From NCBI RefSeq assembly GCF_900258045.1, contig NZ_OGVD01000004.1:1364001-1428000 (forward strand): a stretch of DNA of 64,000 bases, in the 5' to 3' direction. This stretch comes from Sphingorhabdus sp. EL138. Lineage in GTDB: Bacteria; Pseudomonadota; Alphaproteobacteria; Sphingomonadales; Sphingomonadaceae. Made by a program: the position numbers and the translations under genes. Position 1 is the first letter of the stretch. Each line of letters opens with the position of its first letter. The notes below the pieces were generated by a model. It searched no databases, had not been told where the DNA came from, and saw only the letters and a list, made by a program, of their open reading frames with translations. This document shows, one piece after another, positions 8,630-17,396 of the stretch.

Positions 8630-11600
8630 TCGGCTGGCTGAACCTCTGCCTCAGAGGATTTCGCCGGGCCATCATCATCACCAACCAGCAAATGTTTACG
8701 GAAAAGCCCGCCCAGCCGTTTTTCAATACCGCTCGCCAAACTAAAGCCAGCTGGTACGATCAACAACGTCAACACGGTCGATAGGATCAGCCCGCCGATT
8801 ACAACAGTCCCCATCGGTGCACGCCAGGACGAATCGCCGTCCAAAGCGATTGCAGTCGGGATCATCCCCGCGGTCATTGCCACGGTAGTCATGACGATTG
8901 GTTGCGCCCGCTTTCGACCGGCTTCAATAATGGCTTCACGTTTGCGTACGCCCGCTTCTATTTGTTCGAGAGCAAAATCGACAAGAAGGATCGAGTTTTT
9001 GGCGACAATACCAAACAACAGCAATATGCCGATGAATACCGGTAAAGACAGGGCTTGCCCGACCATGACTAACGCAATCAAACCACCCAACGGTGCCAGA
9101 AGCAATGAGCCCATATTGACCAGTGGTGACATGACGCGTCCATAGAGCAACACTAGAACGGCAAAGACCAACAGCGTTCCCGCCATTAGGGCAATACCGA
9201 AATTGGTTTGCATTTCCTCTTGCCATTCATCAGCGCCAAATGGTGCATTGGACACACCTGTGGGCAGATTCTGCATGACGGGAAGTTTGTCAATTTGCGC
9301 CTGCGCTGTCCCTTTCACGACACCGGGCGCCAGGTCAGCACCCACGAAAATACGGCGTTTCTGCTTATAGCGTTGAATGGTCGTCGGGCCGGAGCCAAAG
9401 CTGATGTCAGCCACACGGCTCAGCGGAACTGATCCGCCACCAGCGATCGGTACTGGTAGGTTTTCAATGGTTGAATAGTCTCTGCGTGATTTACGCGGCA
9501 GCACCACGCGAATAGGAACCTGCCTGTCCGACAGCGAGAATTTTGCACTATTCTGGTCGATCTCACCCAGAGTCGCAATACGAATGGTCTCGCTGAGCGC
9601 CGATGTCGAAACACCCAATTGTGAAGCCAGATCAGAACGCGGCGTGATCAATATTTCCGGTCGCTGCAGATCGGCATTGACGCGCGGACCAACTACTGTT
9701 TTCAGGCCTTTCATCTGTTCCACCAGAGTAGCCGCTGTTTCTTCCAGCAATGCTGGATCGGAACCCGACAACATGATTGAAAAATCACGGCCGGTTCCGC
9801 CGCCGCCCGGGCCATTATTGTTCAGAAAGGAAACGCGCGCATCAGGAATGGCTTGAAGTTGCGGCGTTAACTGCTCTTCATATTCAGAACTCTTACGCTC
9901 TCGGTCTGCCTTCAGTGTGATAAATATCCGGCCGTTCCCTTCCCGAATGCTTTCGAGTGCCGTTTGGGTTTCTGGCTGCGCATCAATAATTTCAGCCACT
10001 CTGGCAGACACGCTGGCGGTTTGCTCGAGTGTTGTACCCGGAACCATCTCGATATTGACCCGGCTGAAATCCTCATTGCCGGTCGGGAAAAACTCCTTGG
10101 GGGTGATGATGAACATCAGGATGGTGATAGCGAATGTCAGCACGCCGAGCCCCATGATTATAACGCGGTGATCGAAAAACTTGGCGTAGATCCTGTTCCA
10201 CAAACCGCCACGAGCCTTTATTTCTGTTGAACGCCCCCGACCCAGGGTCCAGGTCAATATATCAACATATTGTTCAATCCACGGTCCGCTGGCGTGATCC
10301 GATTCTCCTTTGGCTTTCAGGAAATAGGCCGCGATCATTGGCGTAATCATCCGGGCAACCGCCAGACTCATCAAAACCGCAATCACAACAGTGAAGCCAA
10401 AAACCTTGAAATATTGACCAGCTATGCCCGGCATCAAAGCGACCGGTAAAAATACGGCAACAATGGAAAAAGTGGTGGCGACAACGGCCAAACCAATTTC
10501 ATCGGCCGCGTCAATCGATGCCTGATAGGCGGATTTGCCCATTCGCATATGCCGCACGATATTCTCGATCTCGACGATCGCGTCATCGACCAGGACGCCG
10601 GCCACCAGCCCCAATGCCATCAAACTCATTTGATTCAGACTAAACCCGATCATGTCCAAGAACCAGAATGTGGGGATCGCTGAAAGCGGGATGGCAATGG
10701 CGGAAATGAAAGTTGCGCGCCAATCTCGCAAGAACAAAAAGACCACAATAATGGCGAGCACCGCTCCCTCGATCATCGCTGCCATTGAGCTTCTATATTG
10801 CGCCTTGGTAAATCCTACGCTGGTGAACAATTGGGTAAAGGAAACACCGGGGTTTTCTTCAGCAATCTGCTCCATTTTTTTGACAGCATCGTCATAGACC
10901 GTGACATCGGAAGCCCCTTTTGCCCGTGACAGGCTGAAAGTGACAACCTGCTTACCTCTGACACGTGCAATTCTGCTCAATTCGCTGAACCCGTCTGAAA
11001 CATTGGCAATATCCGACAGCTTAACGGATCGACCATCGCCAGTGGCAATCTGGGTCTGCGACAAATCAAAAGCTGTTTTTGCGTTGCCGAGAACGCGAAC
11101 CGACTGGCGCGATCCGGCTATTTCTGTTTGACCGCCCGCTGCGTTCAGGTTCAACTGGCGCAATGATCTGTTGATCTGTGCAGCTGTTACGCCAAGCGCC
11201 TGAATCCGTTCCGGGATCAGGACGACGCGAATTTCGCGATCAACGCCGCCGCCGCGCTCGACTGTGCCAATGCCGTTAATCGTCAAAAGGGTTTTGGCAA
11301 CTGTGTCGTCAACAAACCAGCTCAGTTGCTCCATCGTCATGTCTTCGGCGCTCACCGCAAAATATGCTATCGGATTTCCGGAAGTGGACTCTTTTGTCAC
11401 CAGTGGTTCAAGAATGCCGTCTGGTAAGTTACCACGCTCCTGATCGACTGCGTTTTTTACATCATTGACCGCTTGGTCGATACTTTCGCCTATATCGAAC
11501 TGAATAACGGTTTGACTGCGTCCTTCACGGGTAGTCGAACTGATGCTATCAACACCGTCCAGTCCCTGCACGGCGGCTTCAACACGCTGGGTTATCTGTG

Positions 11601-11790
11601 TTTCAATTTCTGTCGGTGCAGCACCGGGTTGCGAGATTGACACAATCACGACCGGAAACTCAATATCGGGGTCATTCTGGACGTCAATCAGCTGAAAGCT
11701 GACCAAACCAGCAAGCATCATACCGACAAAAATCACAATCGGAATCACAGGATTACGAATTGACCAGGCAGAAATGTTACGGAAATTCAT
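8626..11790 (-). CDS. RND multidrug efflux pump, inner-membrane transporter
   Basis: This 1054-residue protein is full length for the AcrB/MexF/MdtB-like HAE1 family. It shows an N-terminal helix (IRNPVIPIVIFVGMMLAG), a large periplasmic loop, the TM4 proton-relay motif GVLVDDAIVEIEN with paired aspartates, and a second periplasmic loop before the C-terminal helices. It would exchange protons for hydrophobic or cationic drugs as a trimer with the adaptor encoded just upstream (55-bp gap, same strand). The final gene of the operon overlaps its stop codon. No outer-membrane channel gene is in the window, so a TolC-like protein encoded elsewhere must serve. The substrate cannot be read from the sequence. 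Confidence 0.95.
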   Translation of the reverse strand: MNFRNISAWSIRNPVIPIVIFVGMMLAGLVSFQLIDVQNDPDIEFPVVIVSISQPGAAPTEIETQITQRVEAAVQGLDGVDSISSTTREGRSQTVIQFDIGESIDQAVNDVKNAVDQERGNLPDGILEPLVTKESTSGNPIAYFAVSAEDMTMEQLSWFVDDTVAKTLLTINGIGTVERGGGVDREIRVVLIPERIQALGVTAAQINRSLRQLNLNAAGGQTEIAGSRQSVRVLGNAKTAFDLSQTQIATGDGRSVKLSDIANVSDGFSELSRIARVRGKQVVTFSLSRAKGASDVTVYDDAVKKMEQIAEENPGVSFTQLFTSVGFTKAQYRSSMAAMIEGAVLAIIVVFLFLRDWRATFISAIAIPLSAIPTFWFLDMIGFSLNQMSLMALGLVAGVLVDDAIVEIENIVRHMRMGKSAYQASIDAADEIGLAVVATTFSIVAVFLPVALMPGIAGQYFKVFGFTVVIAVLMSLAVARMITPMIAAYFLKAKGESDHASGPWIEQYVDILTWTLGRGRSTEIKARGGLWNRIYAKFFDHRVIIMGLGVLTFAITILMFIITPKEFFPTGNEDFSRVNIEMVPGTTLEQTASVSARVAEIIDAQPETQTALESIREGNGRIFITLKADRERKSSEYEEQLTPQLQAIPDARVSFLNNNGPGGGGTGRDFSIMLSGSDPALLEETAATLVEQMKGLKTVVGPRVNADLQRPEILITPRSDLASQLGVSTSALSETIRIATLGEIDQNSAKFSLSDRQVPIRVVLPRKSRRDYSTIENLPVPIAGGGSVPLSRVADISFGSGPTTIQRYKQKRRIFVGADLAPGVVKGTAQAQIDKLPVMQNLPTGVSNAPFGADEWQEEMQTNFGIALMAGTLLVFAVLVLLYGRVMSPLVNMGSLLLAPLGGLIALVMVGQALSLPVFIGILLLFGIVAKNSILLVDFALEQIEAGVRKREAIIEAGRKRAQPIVMTTVAMTAGMIPTAIALDGDSSWRAPMGTVVIGGLILSTVLTLLIVPAGFSLASGIEKRLGGLFRKHLLVGDDDGPAKSSEAEVQPAE

Positions 11791-11845
11791 ATGATTACTG
11801 TCCGTGGTTTCAAGTTATGCGAGGCGAAGAGAGTAATGGCATGCA

Positions 11846-13036
11846 TCACCCCTCTTTACCCTCTTCAACGGCGCGAACGGTTTCGCCGGGATTCAGGAAA
11901 CCACCAGCACGCAGAACGACCCGCTCACCGCCGTTAAGTCCGGAAGCAACTGTAACTCCGGCCGAACTCACTCCAGCCGTCTCAATGCCGCGACGCACCA
12001 CCTTGTTGTCTTTGCCCACGATATAGACATAATTGCCTTTGTCGTCATCATGAACAGCCGATTCCGGGAGAACCGCAGCTTGTGACGTACCGCTCTGTAT
12101 CTTGGCGCTCGCGAAACCGCCTGGGCGCAACGCCTCGTCAAAGCTCAACGCGATTTTGGCAACACCTTGTCTTGATTGGGCATCAATCATCGGAGAAATT
12201 TGCCAGATTTGCCCGGTCAGTGTTTTACTTGTCCCAACGGGAACAACCTCAGTGCTCACCCCGACAGAGACGCTGGCCAGATCACTCTCGCTCAGTCGTG
12301 CCTGCAGTTCCATCTCACCATTTTGAGCAACCCGGAACAATATACCGCTACCCGGGCTAACGGTCTGGCCAACTTCAACATCACGCTCCAGAACAAGGCC
12401 GCCTTTTGGCGCAACGATGTTCAAAAAACGGTTGCGAGCCCGCGTTTCTGCTAACTGAGCCTGCGCAACGCGCAATTGAGCCGCGTTGGAATCGCGCGTT
12501 GCTGTTAACCGGTCAATATCCGCCTTTGAGATAAATCCCCGGTCAACCAACCGGGCGGCCCGGTCAAGATTGGCTTGAGCCAGGTTCAATTCTGCGCGGG
12601 ACGAAGCAACCGATGCTTCCAGCCGTGCGGCCTGCTGGTTTTGAACGGACCGATCAATGCTAGCCATGATTTGGCCAGGCTTCACCCAGTCACCGGCATC
12701 AACATATACGTTGGTCACACGACCGCCTTCGCCAACGACTCCAACCGGAATTTCCCGTCGCGCGGCCAATGTACCAGTGGCATTTATGGTACGAACCACA
12801 TCCTGCTTACCCGGAATAATCACGGTAACAACTGGCGCCTGACCGTCTTCTGCTCCATCTACGGCACCACCACCGCCAGACATGAGTTGGTACGTAACCA
12901 CAGCCACAATCAGGGCTATGATGACGGCCGTAATGATCATTAAACGTCGATTACGACGGCCGCGATCAACAACATCATCCTCTGTCGAGACATCAAGGTC
13001 TTCGCCGACAATTTTCGATTCATAGTTCATATTCAA
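11846..13036 (-). CDS. RND efflux periplasmic adaptor (membrane fusion protein)
   Basis: This is a 396-residue HlyD/AcrA-family adaptor. After an acidic cytoplasmic N-terminus of about 30 residues comes one membrane anchor (RRLMIITAVIIALIVAVV). Then follow a lipoyl half-motif region (VYVDAGDWVKPGQIMASID), an alpha-helical hairpin of about 70 residues rich in Ala, Gln and Arg, the second lipoyl half (IVAPKGGLVLERDVEVGQTV), and a beta-barrel and membrane-proximal domain. It bridges the pump encoded downstream to an outer-membrane channel. The anchored N-terminus (not a lipoprotein) and the long cytoplasmic tail are slightly unusual. It is the first gene of the operon; about 190 bp of gene-free sequence upstream must hold the promoter. 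Confidence 0.92.
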   Translation of the reverse strand: MNMNYESKIVGEDLDVSTEDDVVDRGRRNRRLMIITAVIIALIVAVVTYQLMSGGGGAVDGAEDGQAPVVTVIIPGKQDVVRTINATGTLAARREIPVGVVGEGGRVTNVYVDAGDWVKPGQIMASIDRSVQNQQAARLEASVASSRAELNLAQANLDRAARLVDRGFISKADIDRLTATRDSNAAQLRVAQAQLAETRARNRFLNIVAPKGGLVLERDVEVGQTVSPGSGILFRVAQNGEMELQARLSESDLASVSVGVSTEVVPVGTSKTLTGQIWQISPMIDAQSRQGVAKIALSFDEALRPGGFASAKIQSGTSQAAVLPESAVHDDDKGNYVYIVGKDNKVVRRGIETAGVSSAGVTVASGLNGGERVVLRAGGFLNPGETVRAVEEGKEG

Positions 13037-13227
13037 TACTCGTCAGCCGATCTTTATCTTGTTTTTGCGCTGCAATATATAAAAGAATCGCCAATCTAGC
13101 GAAAACGGAAATTTCTATACTTGGTGTATTACATCAATAAGCCAGTGATCACAAGCCCGAACAATCGCTTAAATTAAACGCTGTTACCAAGCCGTTGCCA
13201 AATCGCAACATCCACAAGTTTTTATCC

Positions 13228-13257
13228 AAAAAAAAGGCCAACCCAGATGGGTCAGCC
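13228..13257 (-). terminator. Intrinsic terminator of the GlsB-type gene
   Basis: On the minus strand GGCTGACCC-ATCT-GGGTTGGCC (9 bp with two G-U pairs) is followed by eight T. It lies 31 bp after the stop codon of the GlsB/YeaQ-type gene. Confidence 0.85.
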
Positions 13258-13287
13258 CTCTGTTTTATATGAGAAAATATCTTATCG

Positions 13288-13563
13288 CTAGCGGACACGG
13301 CCACGCTTGATCAAATTTACGATACCAAGCAAGACGATAGCGCCGCCAAAAGCGACCAGCAAAGTCATGGGGCTAAACGGGGCATCCCGCAGATTTGATG
13401 TGCCGCCGGTAAAGAAGCTGAACAGCCATCCGCCCAACATAGAACCAACACAACCTACCACAACGTTCCAGAATATCCCCATCGAGGCGTCCCGGCCCAT
13501 CACTATGCTGGCCAGCCAACCGATAATACCGCCCATCACCAGTGCAATGATAAAATTGATCAT
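13288..13563 (-). CDS. GlsB/YeaQ/YmgE family stress-response membrane protein
   Basis: The product has 91 residues from the ATG at 13563, chosen because AGGAGGG lies just before it; an ORF start at 13611 would add 16 unlikely residues. It is built of three hydrophobic glycine-rich segments (MINFIIALVMGGIIGWLAS, FWNVVVGCVGSMLGGWLF, MTLLVAFGGAIVLLGIVNLI), the pattern of the transglycosylase-associated/GlsB family of small inner-membrane proteins linked to general stress. The molecular role is unknown. The gene stands alone with its own terminator, downstream of sciP on the same strand. Confidence 0.85.
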   Translation of the reverse strand: MINFIIALVMGGIIGWLASIVMGRDASMGIFWNVVVGCVGSMLGGWLFSFFTGGTSNLRDAPFSPMTLLVAFGGAIVLLGIVNLIKRGRVR

Positions 13564-13650
13564 ACTTCCCTCCTGATCTGTTTTGACCCAAATCCAGGCC
13601 CGATCAGGCAATCTTATACAAATGCTTGGTCAAAACCAGAAAATAGTATG

Positions 13651-13685
13651 GGAAAGGCCCCGGAAACAGTTTTCCGAGGCCTTCC
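13651..13685. terminator. Hairpin downstream of sciP
   Basis: CGGAAA and TTTCCG form the inner stem, and GGCC/GGCC extends it after one mismatch, with flanking GGAA/TTCC. It lies about 75 bp after the sciP stop. No clear T run follows on either strand, so it may be a terminator, an mRNA end or a repeat. Only one copy was noticed here. Confidence 0.35.
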
Positions 13686-13758
13686 ACCCATTAAATTTTA
13701 TGATTAATCCTATTGGCGTTACAGACGACTGTACCAACGCCGTGATTAATTTCTCTGC

Positions 13759-14058
13759 CTAGTATTTCTGCTGGCGCTCATAAAGATCGCGATAGTGCTG
13801 GATGCGTGTAACGCGCAAACCGGGCATGCCGGACCGGTCGACGGCACGCTGCCATGAAGCAAATTCCTCCAATGACAGGCTGTAACGGTCGCAAACCTCA
13901 TCAACCGTTAAAAGACCGCCATTTACCGCCGCAACGACTTCTGCCTTGCGCCGAACCACCCACCGGGTTGTGCCCGGGGCCGGCAAATCAGCTATAGTCA
14001 AAGGCTCACCCAATGGGCCGACAACTTGTGCTGGTTTAATTGTTTGGTTCTCGATCAT
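13759..14058 (-). CDS. sciP: SciP-like CtrA-inhibitory regulator (DUF1153)
   Basis: The 99-residue product contains the DUF1153 core: a VGPLGEPLTIADLPAPGTTRW lead-in (positions about 13-33), then WVVRRKAEVVAAVNGGLL, then a small helix-turn-helix ending in SWQRAVDRSGMPGLRVTRIQ. In Caulobacter SciP binds DNA and blocks CtrA-driven transcription in G1 cells. Start chosen at the ATG at 14058, which follows GAGGG and matches the usual family length; an ATG at 14136 would add 26 basic residues. It stands alone on the minus strand. No classical TTAA-N7-TTAA CtrA box was seen just upstream. The family call is firm; the regulatory role here is by homology. Confidence 0.88.
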   Translation of the reverse strand: MIENQTIKPAQVVGPLGEPLTIADLPAPGTTRWVVRRKAEVVAAVNGGLLTVDEVCDRYSLSLEEFASWQRAVDRSGMPGLRVTRIQHYRDLYERQQKY

Positions 14059-14166
14059 ACTACCCTCAAAATACGCCTTGCGGCTTTTCACTCTACGTCC
14101 AACTGTTTTTACATCTTTAGACATAGAGTTTTTCAAACTACTAAATCACCAAGGTAAAGAACGCGT

Positions 14167-14502
14167 TCATATTTGCCTTTGCGTCTCGTCTCCGGATGAT
14201 TTTTCACGCAACAGATCTGGCCGGAAATGACCCCTTTCAAATATGCGTGCGCTTTTTGAAAACAGGCTTCTTTTCGGAAGCTCGCCTGCAAAAAACTTGA
14301 TCCGATCTTCCATCAATCCCCTGCTGCCGAGCACTGGTTTCACAGCAACGCCGCCACGTCGCGCAATATAGGCGCGAGCGGAAGGAGACAGAGTCTGACG
14401 CGCGATCGCATGCGCAATCAGCGCGTCATGCGCGCTGCCTGCTGGTGCATCCGGTTCGGCACTGGTCTTTGCCAGACCCTTGTGAGGGAAGTTCATTTCC
14501 AT
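14167..14502 (-). CDS. Hypothetical protein, 111 aa
   Basis: The start was taken at the ATG at 14502, which follows AGAAGG at a normal distance. The product is soluble, with no signal peptide or membrane helix. It has an Ala/His-rich middle (AHDALIAHAIARQTLSPSARAYIARRGG) and a basic, Arg/Lys-rich C-terminus. I do not recognise it. It is separated from sciP by about 108 bp and could share its promoter region, since both genes run leftward. Codon use looks normal for the window. It is probably a lineage-specific gene. Confidence 0.5.
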   Translation of the reverse strand: MEMNFPHKGLAKTSAEPDAPAGSAHDALIAHAIARQTLSPSARAYIARRGGVAVKPVLGSRGLMEDRIKFFAGELPKRSLFSKSARIFERGHFRPDLLREKSSGDETQRQI

Positions 14503-14701
14503 GAGCAGCCTTCTAGCAACGAAGATATAAACATCCGTAAAGGCGATGTTCACGAGGTCTTAGGACTGGTTAAGCAAATCTTCCTTTCAATTCGGATTTT
14601 CGTCCCAATATGAACCATAGCGGGATTTGGTGCAGGTTTTTGGCGGGAAATTTCCACTATACTGGCACTCTGCGCGGTTCATCGTTAAAGGACGTGGCGA
14701 T

Positions 14702-15835
14702 ATGGCAGACCGAATCAACAATCAATTTCAGCTCGGGGATAACCTGACGGGCAAGCGCATCGTGGTTGCGATGTCCGGCGGTGTCGATTCGAGCGTTGTC
14801 GCCGCTCTGGCTGCGCGGACGGGTGCAGAGACGATCGGTATCACTCTGCAGCTCTATGATCATGGCGAAGCGGTTGGCCGCGCCGGCAGCTGCTGTGCCG
14901 GTCAGGATATTCGCGACGCACGTCAGGTCGCCGAGAAGCTGGGCATAGCCCATTATGTTTTTGATCACGCCAGCCGTTTTCAGGAGTCGGTGATGGATGT
15001 CTTCGCCGATGAATATATGGCCGGACGCACTCCCATCCCATGCGTGCAGTGTAATATGGGGGTCAAGTTTACCGACCTGCTCAATCTGTCGCGCGAACTT
15101 GGCGCTGACTGCCTGGCCACGGGCCATTATGTGCGGCGCGTAATGGGCGAAGATGGCTCCGAACTGCACCGCGCGATGGATCCTGCGCGGGACCAGAGCT
15201 ATTTTCTGTTCGCCACGACACAGGATCAGCTGGACTATTTGCGTTTTCCGCTCGGCGACATGCCTAAAGATGACGTGCGCGAGATCGCCAAGGAAATGGG
15301 CCTTGCCGTCGCCTTCAAACCGGATAGTCAGGACATCTGCTTCGTCCCCGACGGTGATTACGCCAAAGTCGTACGCAAACTCCGCCCTGAAGCCGATGAT
15401 GACGGCGAGATCGTCCACATCGATGGCACCGTCATGGGCCGGCACAAGGGTCTGATCCACTATACAGTAGGTCAGCGCAAGGGACTGGAAATCGGCGGAC
15501 AGGCCGAGCCGCTTTATGTCATTCGTCTCGAACCGGAAACCAAACGCGTCTTTGTCGGGCCGAAACAGGCTTTGGCAGTGGCGTCAGCGACCTTACGTGA
15601 TATCAACTGGATTGGCGGCGACTTTGAGGGACCTATGCAGGTCAAGGTCCGCTCCATGGCCAAACCCACCCATGCCCGCCTGGAGGGTGATACACTGCGC
15701 TTCCACAATCCCGAATATGGCGTATCCCCGGGACAAGCGGCGGTCTTCTATCATAAAGATCGCGTACTCGGTGGTGGCTGGATTGAGAAAACCGGCGCGG
15801 TTTCGCAGCAATGGTTGGCCGCTGCCACGGCCTGA
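14702..15835 (+). CDS. mnmA: tRNA-specific 2-thiouridylase MnmA
   Basis: This ATP-dependent enzyme adds sulfur to U34 of tRNA-Lys, Glu and Gln. The 377-residue product shows the PP-loop SGGVDSSV (residues 25-32). The two catalytic cysteines are at 117 ([11 protein letters not shown]) and 213 ([11 protein letters not shown]), 96 residues apart and close to the spacing in E. coli. The C-terminal beta-barrel region [17 protein letters not shown] follows. Start at 14702 after AAAGGA; an upstream TTG at 14627 gives an implausible N-terminus. A TATACT element at 14658-14663, inside a GGAAATTTCC-flanked context, may be the -10. The gene is alone and convergent with the next gene, 8 bp apart. Confidence 0.95.
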   Translation: MADRINNQFQLGDNLTGKRIVVAMSGGVDSSVVAALAARTGAETIGITLQLYDHGEAVGRAGSCCAGQDIRDARQVAEKLGIAHYVFDHASRFQESVMDVFADEYMAGRTPIPCVQCNMGVKFTDLLNLSRELGADCLATGHYVRRVMGEDGSELHRAMDPARDQSYFLFATTQDQLDYLRFPLGDMPKDDVREIAKEMGLAVAFKPDSQDICFVPDGDYAKVVRKLRPEADDDGEIVHIDGTVMGRHKGLIHYTVGQRKGLEIGGQAEPLYVIRLEPETKRVFVGPKQALAVASATLRDINWIGGDFEGPMQVKVRSMAKPTHARLEGDTLRFHNPEYGVSPGQAAVFYHKDRVLGGGWIEKTGAVSQQWLAAATA

Positions 15836-15843
15836 ACCGCCGT

Positions 15844-16218
15844 TTAGTCGGCTTCGGCCCCGGTCAGAATCACACAGCCCCAACCTTCACGAAACTCAGC
15901 TGTGGCCGATGCCAGCAGTGGCACTGATGCGGTGACACGGCGCTTCTCGTCATCCAGCGACAGGCCGATTACTTCCATTCCGGGTTCAAAATCCTTCTCG
16001 CAGTCCGTCAGATCACGCCCGCCCACATAGTGACAAGAACAGGCGACACGGGCCCCGTAAGCAGTTCCGATGCCAAGCTGCCCTTTGATGAAGCTATAGT
16101 TATAGGCGAATACGGCGGCCAGGATCAGGATGAACAGCGCAAGCACATATATGGCCACCCGGCCTTTGCGGATTTTGGGCTGGGATGTGGTTTCGGGATT
16201 GTTATTTACGGTTGCCAT
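15844..16218 (-). CDS. Single-pass membrane protein with conserved cysteines, unknown function
   Basis: The product has 124 residues: a short polar N-terminus, one membrane helix at about residues 21-42 (RVAIYVLALFILILAAVFAY), then an extracytoplasmic domain with ACSCHYVGGRDLTDCEKDFEPG and one more cysteine near the end (WGCVIL). The cysteine cluster suggests disulfides or metal binding in the periplasm. I do not know the family by name. Its start is only 23 bp from the divergent serine-hydrolase start, with a perfect palindrome between them, so the two may be co-regulated. Downstream it meets mnmA tail to tail. Confidence 0.6.
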   Translation of the reverse strand: MATVNNNPETTSQPKIRKGRVAIYVLALFILILAAVFAYNYSFIKGQLGIGTAYGARVACSCHYVGGRDLTDCEKDFEPGMEVIGLSLDDEKRRVTASVPLLASATAEFREGWGCVILTGAEAD

Positions 16219-16221
16219 AGC

Positions 16222-16237
16222 TGCACCTATTGGTGCA
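16222..16237. promoter_or_regulatory. Palindrome between two divergent starts
   Basis: TGCACC-TATT-GGTGCA is a perfect 6-bp inverted repeat with a 4-nt centre. It fills most of the 23-bp gap between the start codons at 16218 (minus) and 16242 (plus). In either transcript it would be in the leader next to the start codon. Confidence 0.4.
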
Positions 16238-16241
16238 ACGC

Positions 16242-17390
16242 ATGCTTATGTACAAGATTAAAATCACCGCCCTGTCCGCCCTTGCTCTTGCACTCACTGG
16301 CTGCGGGGCCGCCAGTGAGCCTGCCGCGGCGCCGCCCAAAACCGCCGAAGAGCTTGCCTATATTACGGACGCCAGCCCAATTCCGAAGGCCCGGCTGGAC
16401 GCGGCGATTTCACCATTGTTCGAAGACCCGGCCATGGCCGAGACCCGCGCCGTGCTGATCATGCACCGCGGAGAGATTATCGCCGAACGCTATGGCGAAG
16501 GTTATGATGAGGACACACGCTTCATCAGCTGGTCGATGGCGAAATCCTTTACCGGTGCGCTGATCGGCTTTCTGGTTGCCGACGGCCGGCTGGTGCTGGA
16601 TGATCCGGCCCCGGTCCCCGCCTGGCAGCGGCCCGGCGATCCGCGCGGCGACATAACCCTGCGCCAGTTGATTCATATGTCATCGGGTCTTGATCATACC
16701 GAAGTGCCGGAAGAAGGCGGCGCGACCGTGTTCGAAGCAGACACCAACCGCATGCTGTTTCTAGACGGCGCAGCGGATGCCGCGGGCTATGCCGAAGCGC
16801 GCCCGATGGAGGCGGAGCCCGGCGCAAAATTTGAATATAGCACGGCGACCAGCATGATCCTGGCCGACATCATCACGCGGACACTGACCAAGAGCACCGA
16901 CCCCGAGGTGCGCCGGAACACGGCCATGCGCTTCATTCGCGGACGCCTGCTGGAACCGCTCGGCATGGACGGCACCTATTTCGAATTTGATGCCAATGGT
17001 ACATTTCTGGGCGGCAGCATCATTCAGGCCAGCGCCCGTGACTATGCCAAATTCGGCGAATTTCTCCGCAATAATGGCGCGCGTAAAGGGGCTCAGCATC
17101 TCCCCGTGAGCTGGGTTCAGTTCATGCGGACATCTTCTGCCAATGATCCGGCCTATGGCGGGCATATCTGGCTGAACAAGAAACGCCCGGAAGGCCGCAA
17201 CCAAGTGTTGTTCCCCGATATGGCCCCCGATACGGTGTTCGGTGCACTTGGCCATCTGGGTCAGCAAATCATCGTGTCACCGGAACAGAAGCTGACGGTT
17301 GTCAGGCTGGGCAAAACGCAGGATGATGTAAACCGGCCTATGAGTGATCAGGTCGGGCGGATCGTATCGCTGTTCCCAGTCAGCAAATAG
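16242..17390 (+). CDS. Serine hydrolase lipoprotein (class C beta-lactamase fold)
   Basis: The 382-residue product from the ATG at 16242 begins with a lipoprotein signal whose lipobox LTGC places the lipidated cysteine at residue 21. The catalytic SxxK motif is SMAK at residues 98-101 (WSMAKSFTGALIG), as in esterase EstB and class C beta-lactamase-like hydrolases. A tyrosine motif (FEYSTATSM) and a HLGQQ segment near the C-terminus fill the other usual positions. The substrate is unknown: peptidase, esterase or lactamase are all possible. A nearby ATG at 16248 and an upstream TTG are alternative starts; none has a good ribosome site. The gene is divergent from the cysteine-rich membrane protein gene. 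Confidence 0.85.
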   Translation: MLMYKIKITALSALALALTGCGAASEPAAAPPKTAEELAYITDASPIPKARLDAAISPLFEDPAMAETRAVLIMHRGEIIAERYGEGYDEDTRFISWSMAKSFTGALIGFLVADGRLVLDDPAPVPAWQRPGDPRGDITLRQLIHMSSGLDHTEVPEEGGATVFEADTNRMLFLDGAADAAGYAEARPMEAEPGAKFEYSTATSMILADIITRTLTKSTDPEVRRNTAMRFIRGRLLEPLGMDGTYFEFDANGTFLGGSIIQASARDYAKFGEFLRNNGARKGAQHLPVSWVQFMRTSSANDPAYGGHIWLNKKRPEGRNQVLFPDMAPDTVFGALGHLGQQIIVSPEQKLTVVRLGKTQDDVNRPMSDQVGRIVSLFPVSK

Positions 17391-17396
17391 AACCGT

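Noticed and set aside
14565-14590. CtrA half-site (TTAACCAG) upstream of the 111-aa gene
   Set aside because: Only one half-site with one mismatch and no TTAA partner at the right distance.
14627-14701. Longer MnmA from a TTG
   Set aside because: The added 25 residues are unlike MnmA, and a good ribosome site precedes the ATG at 14702.
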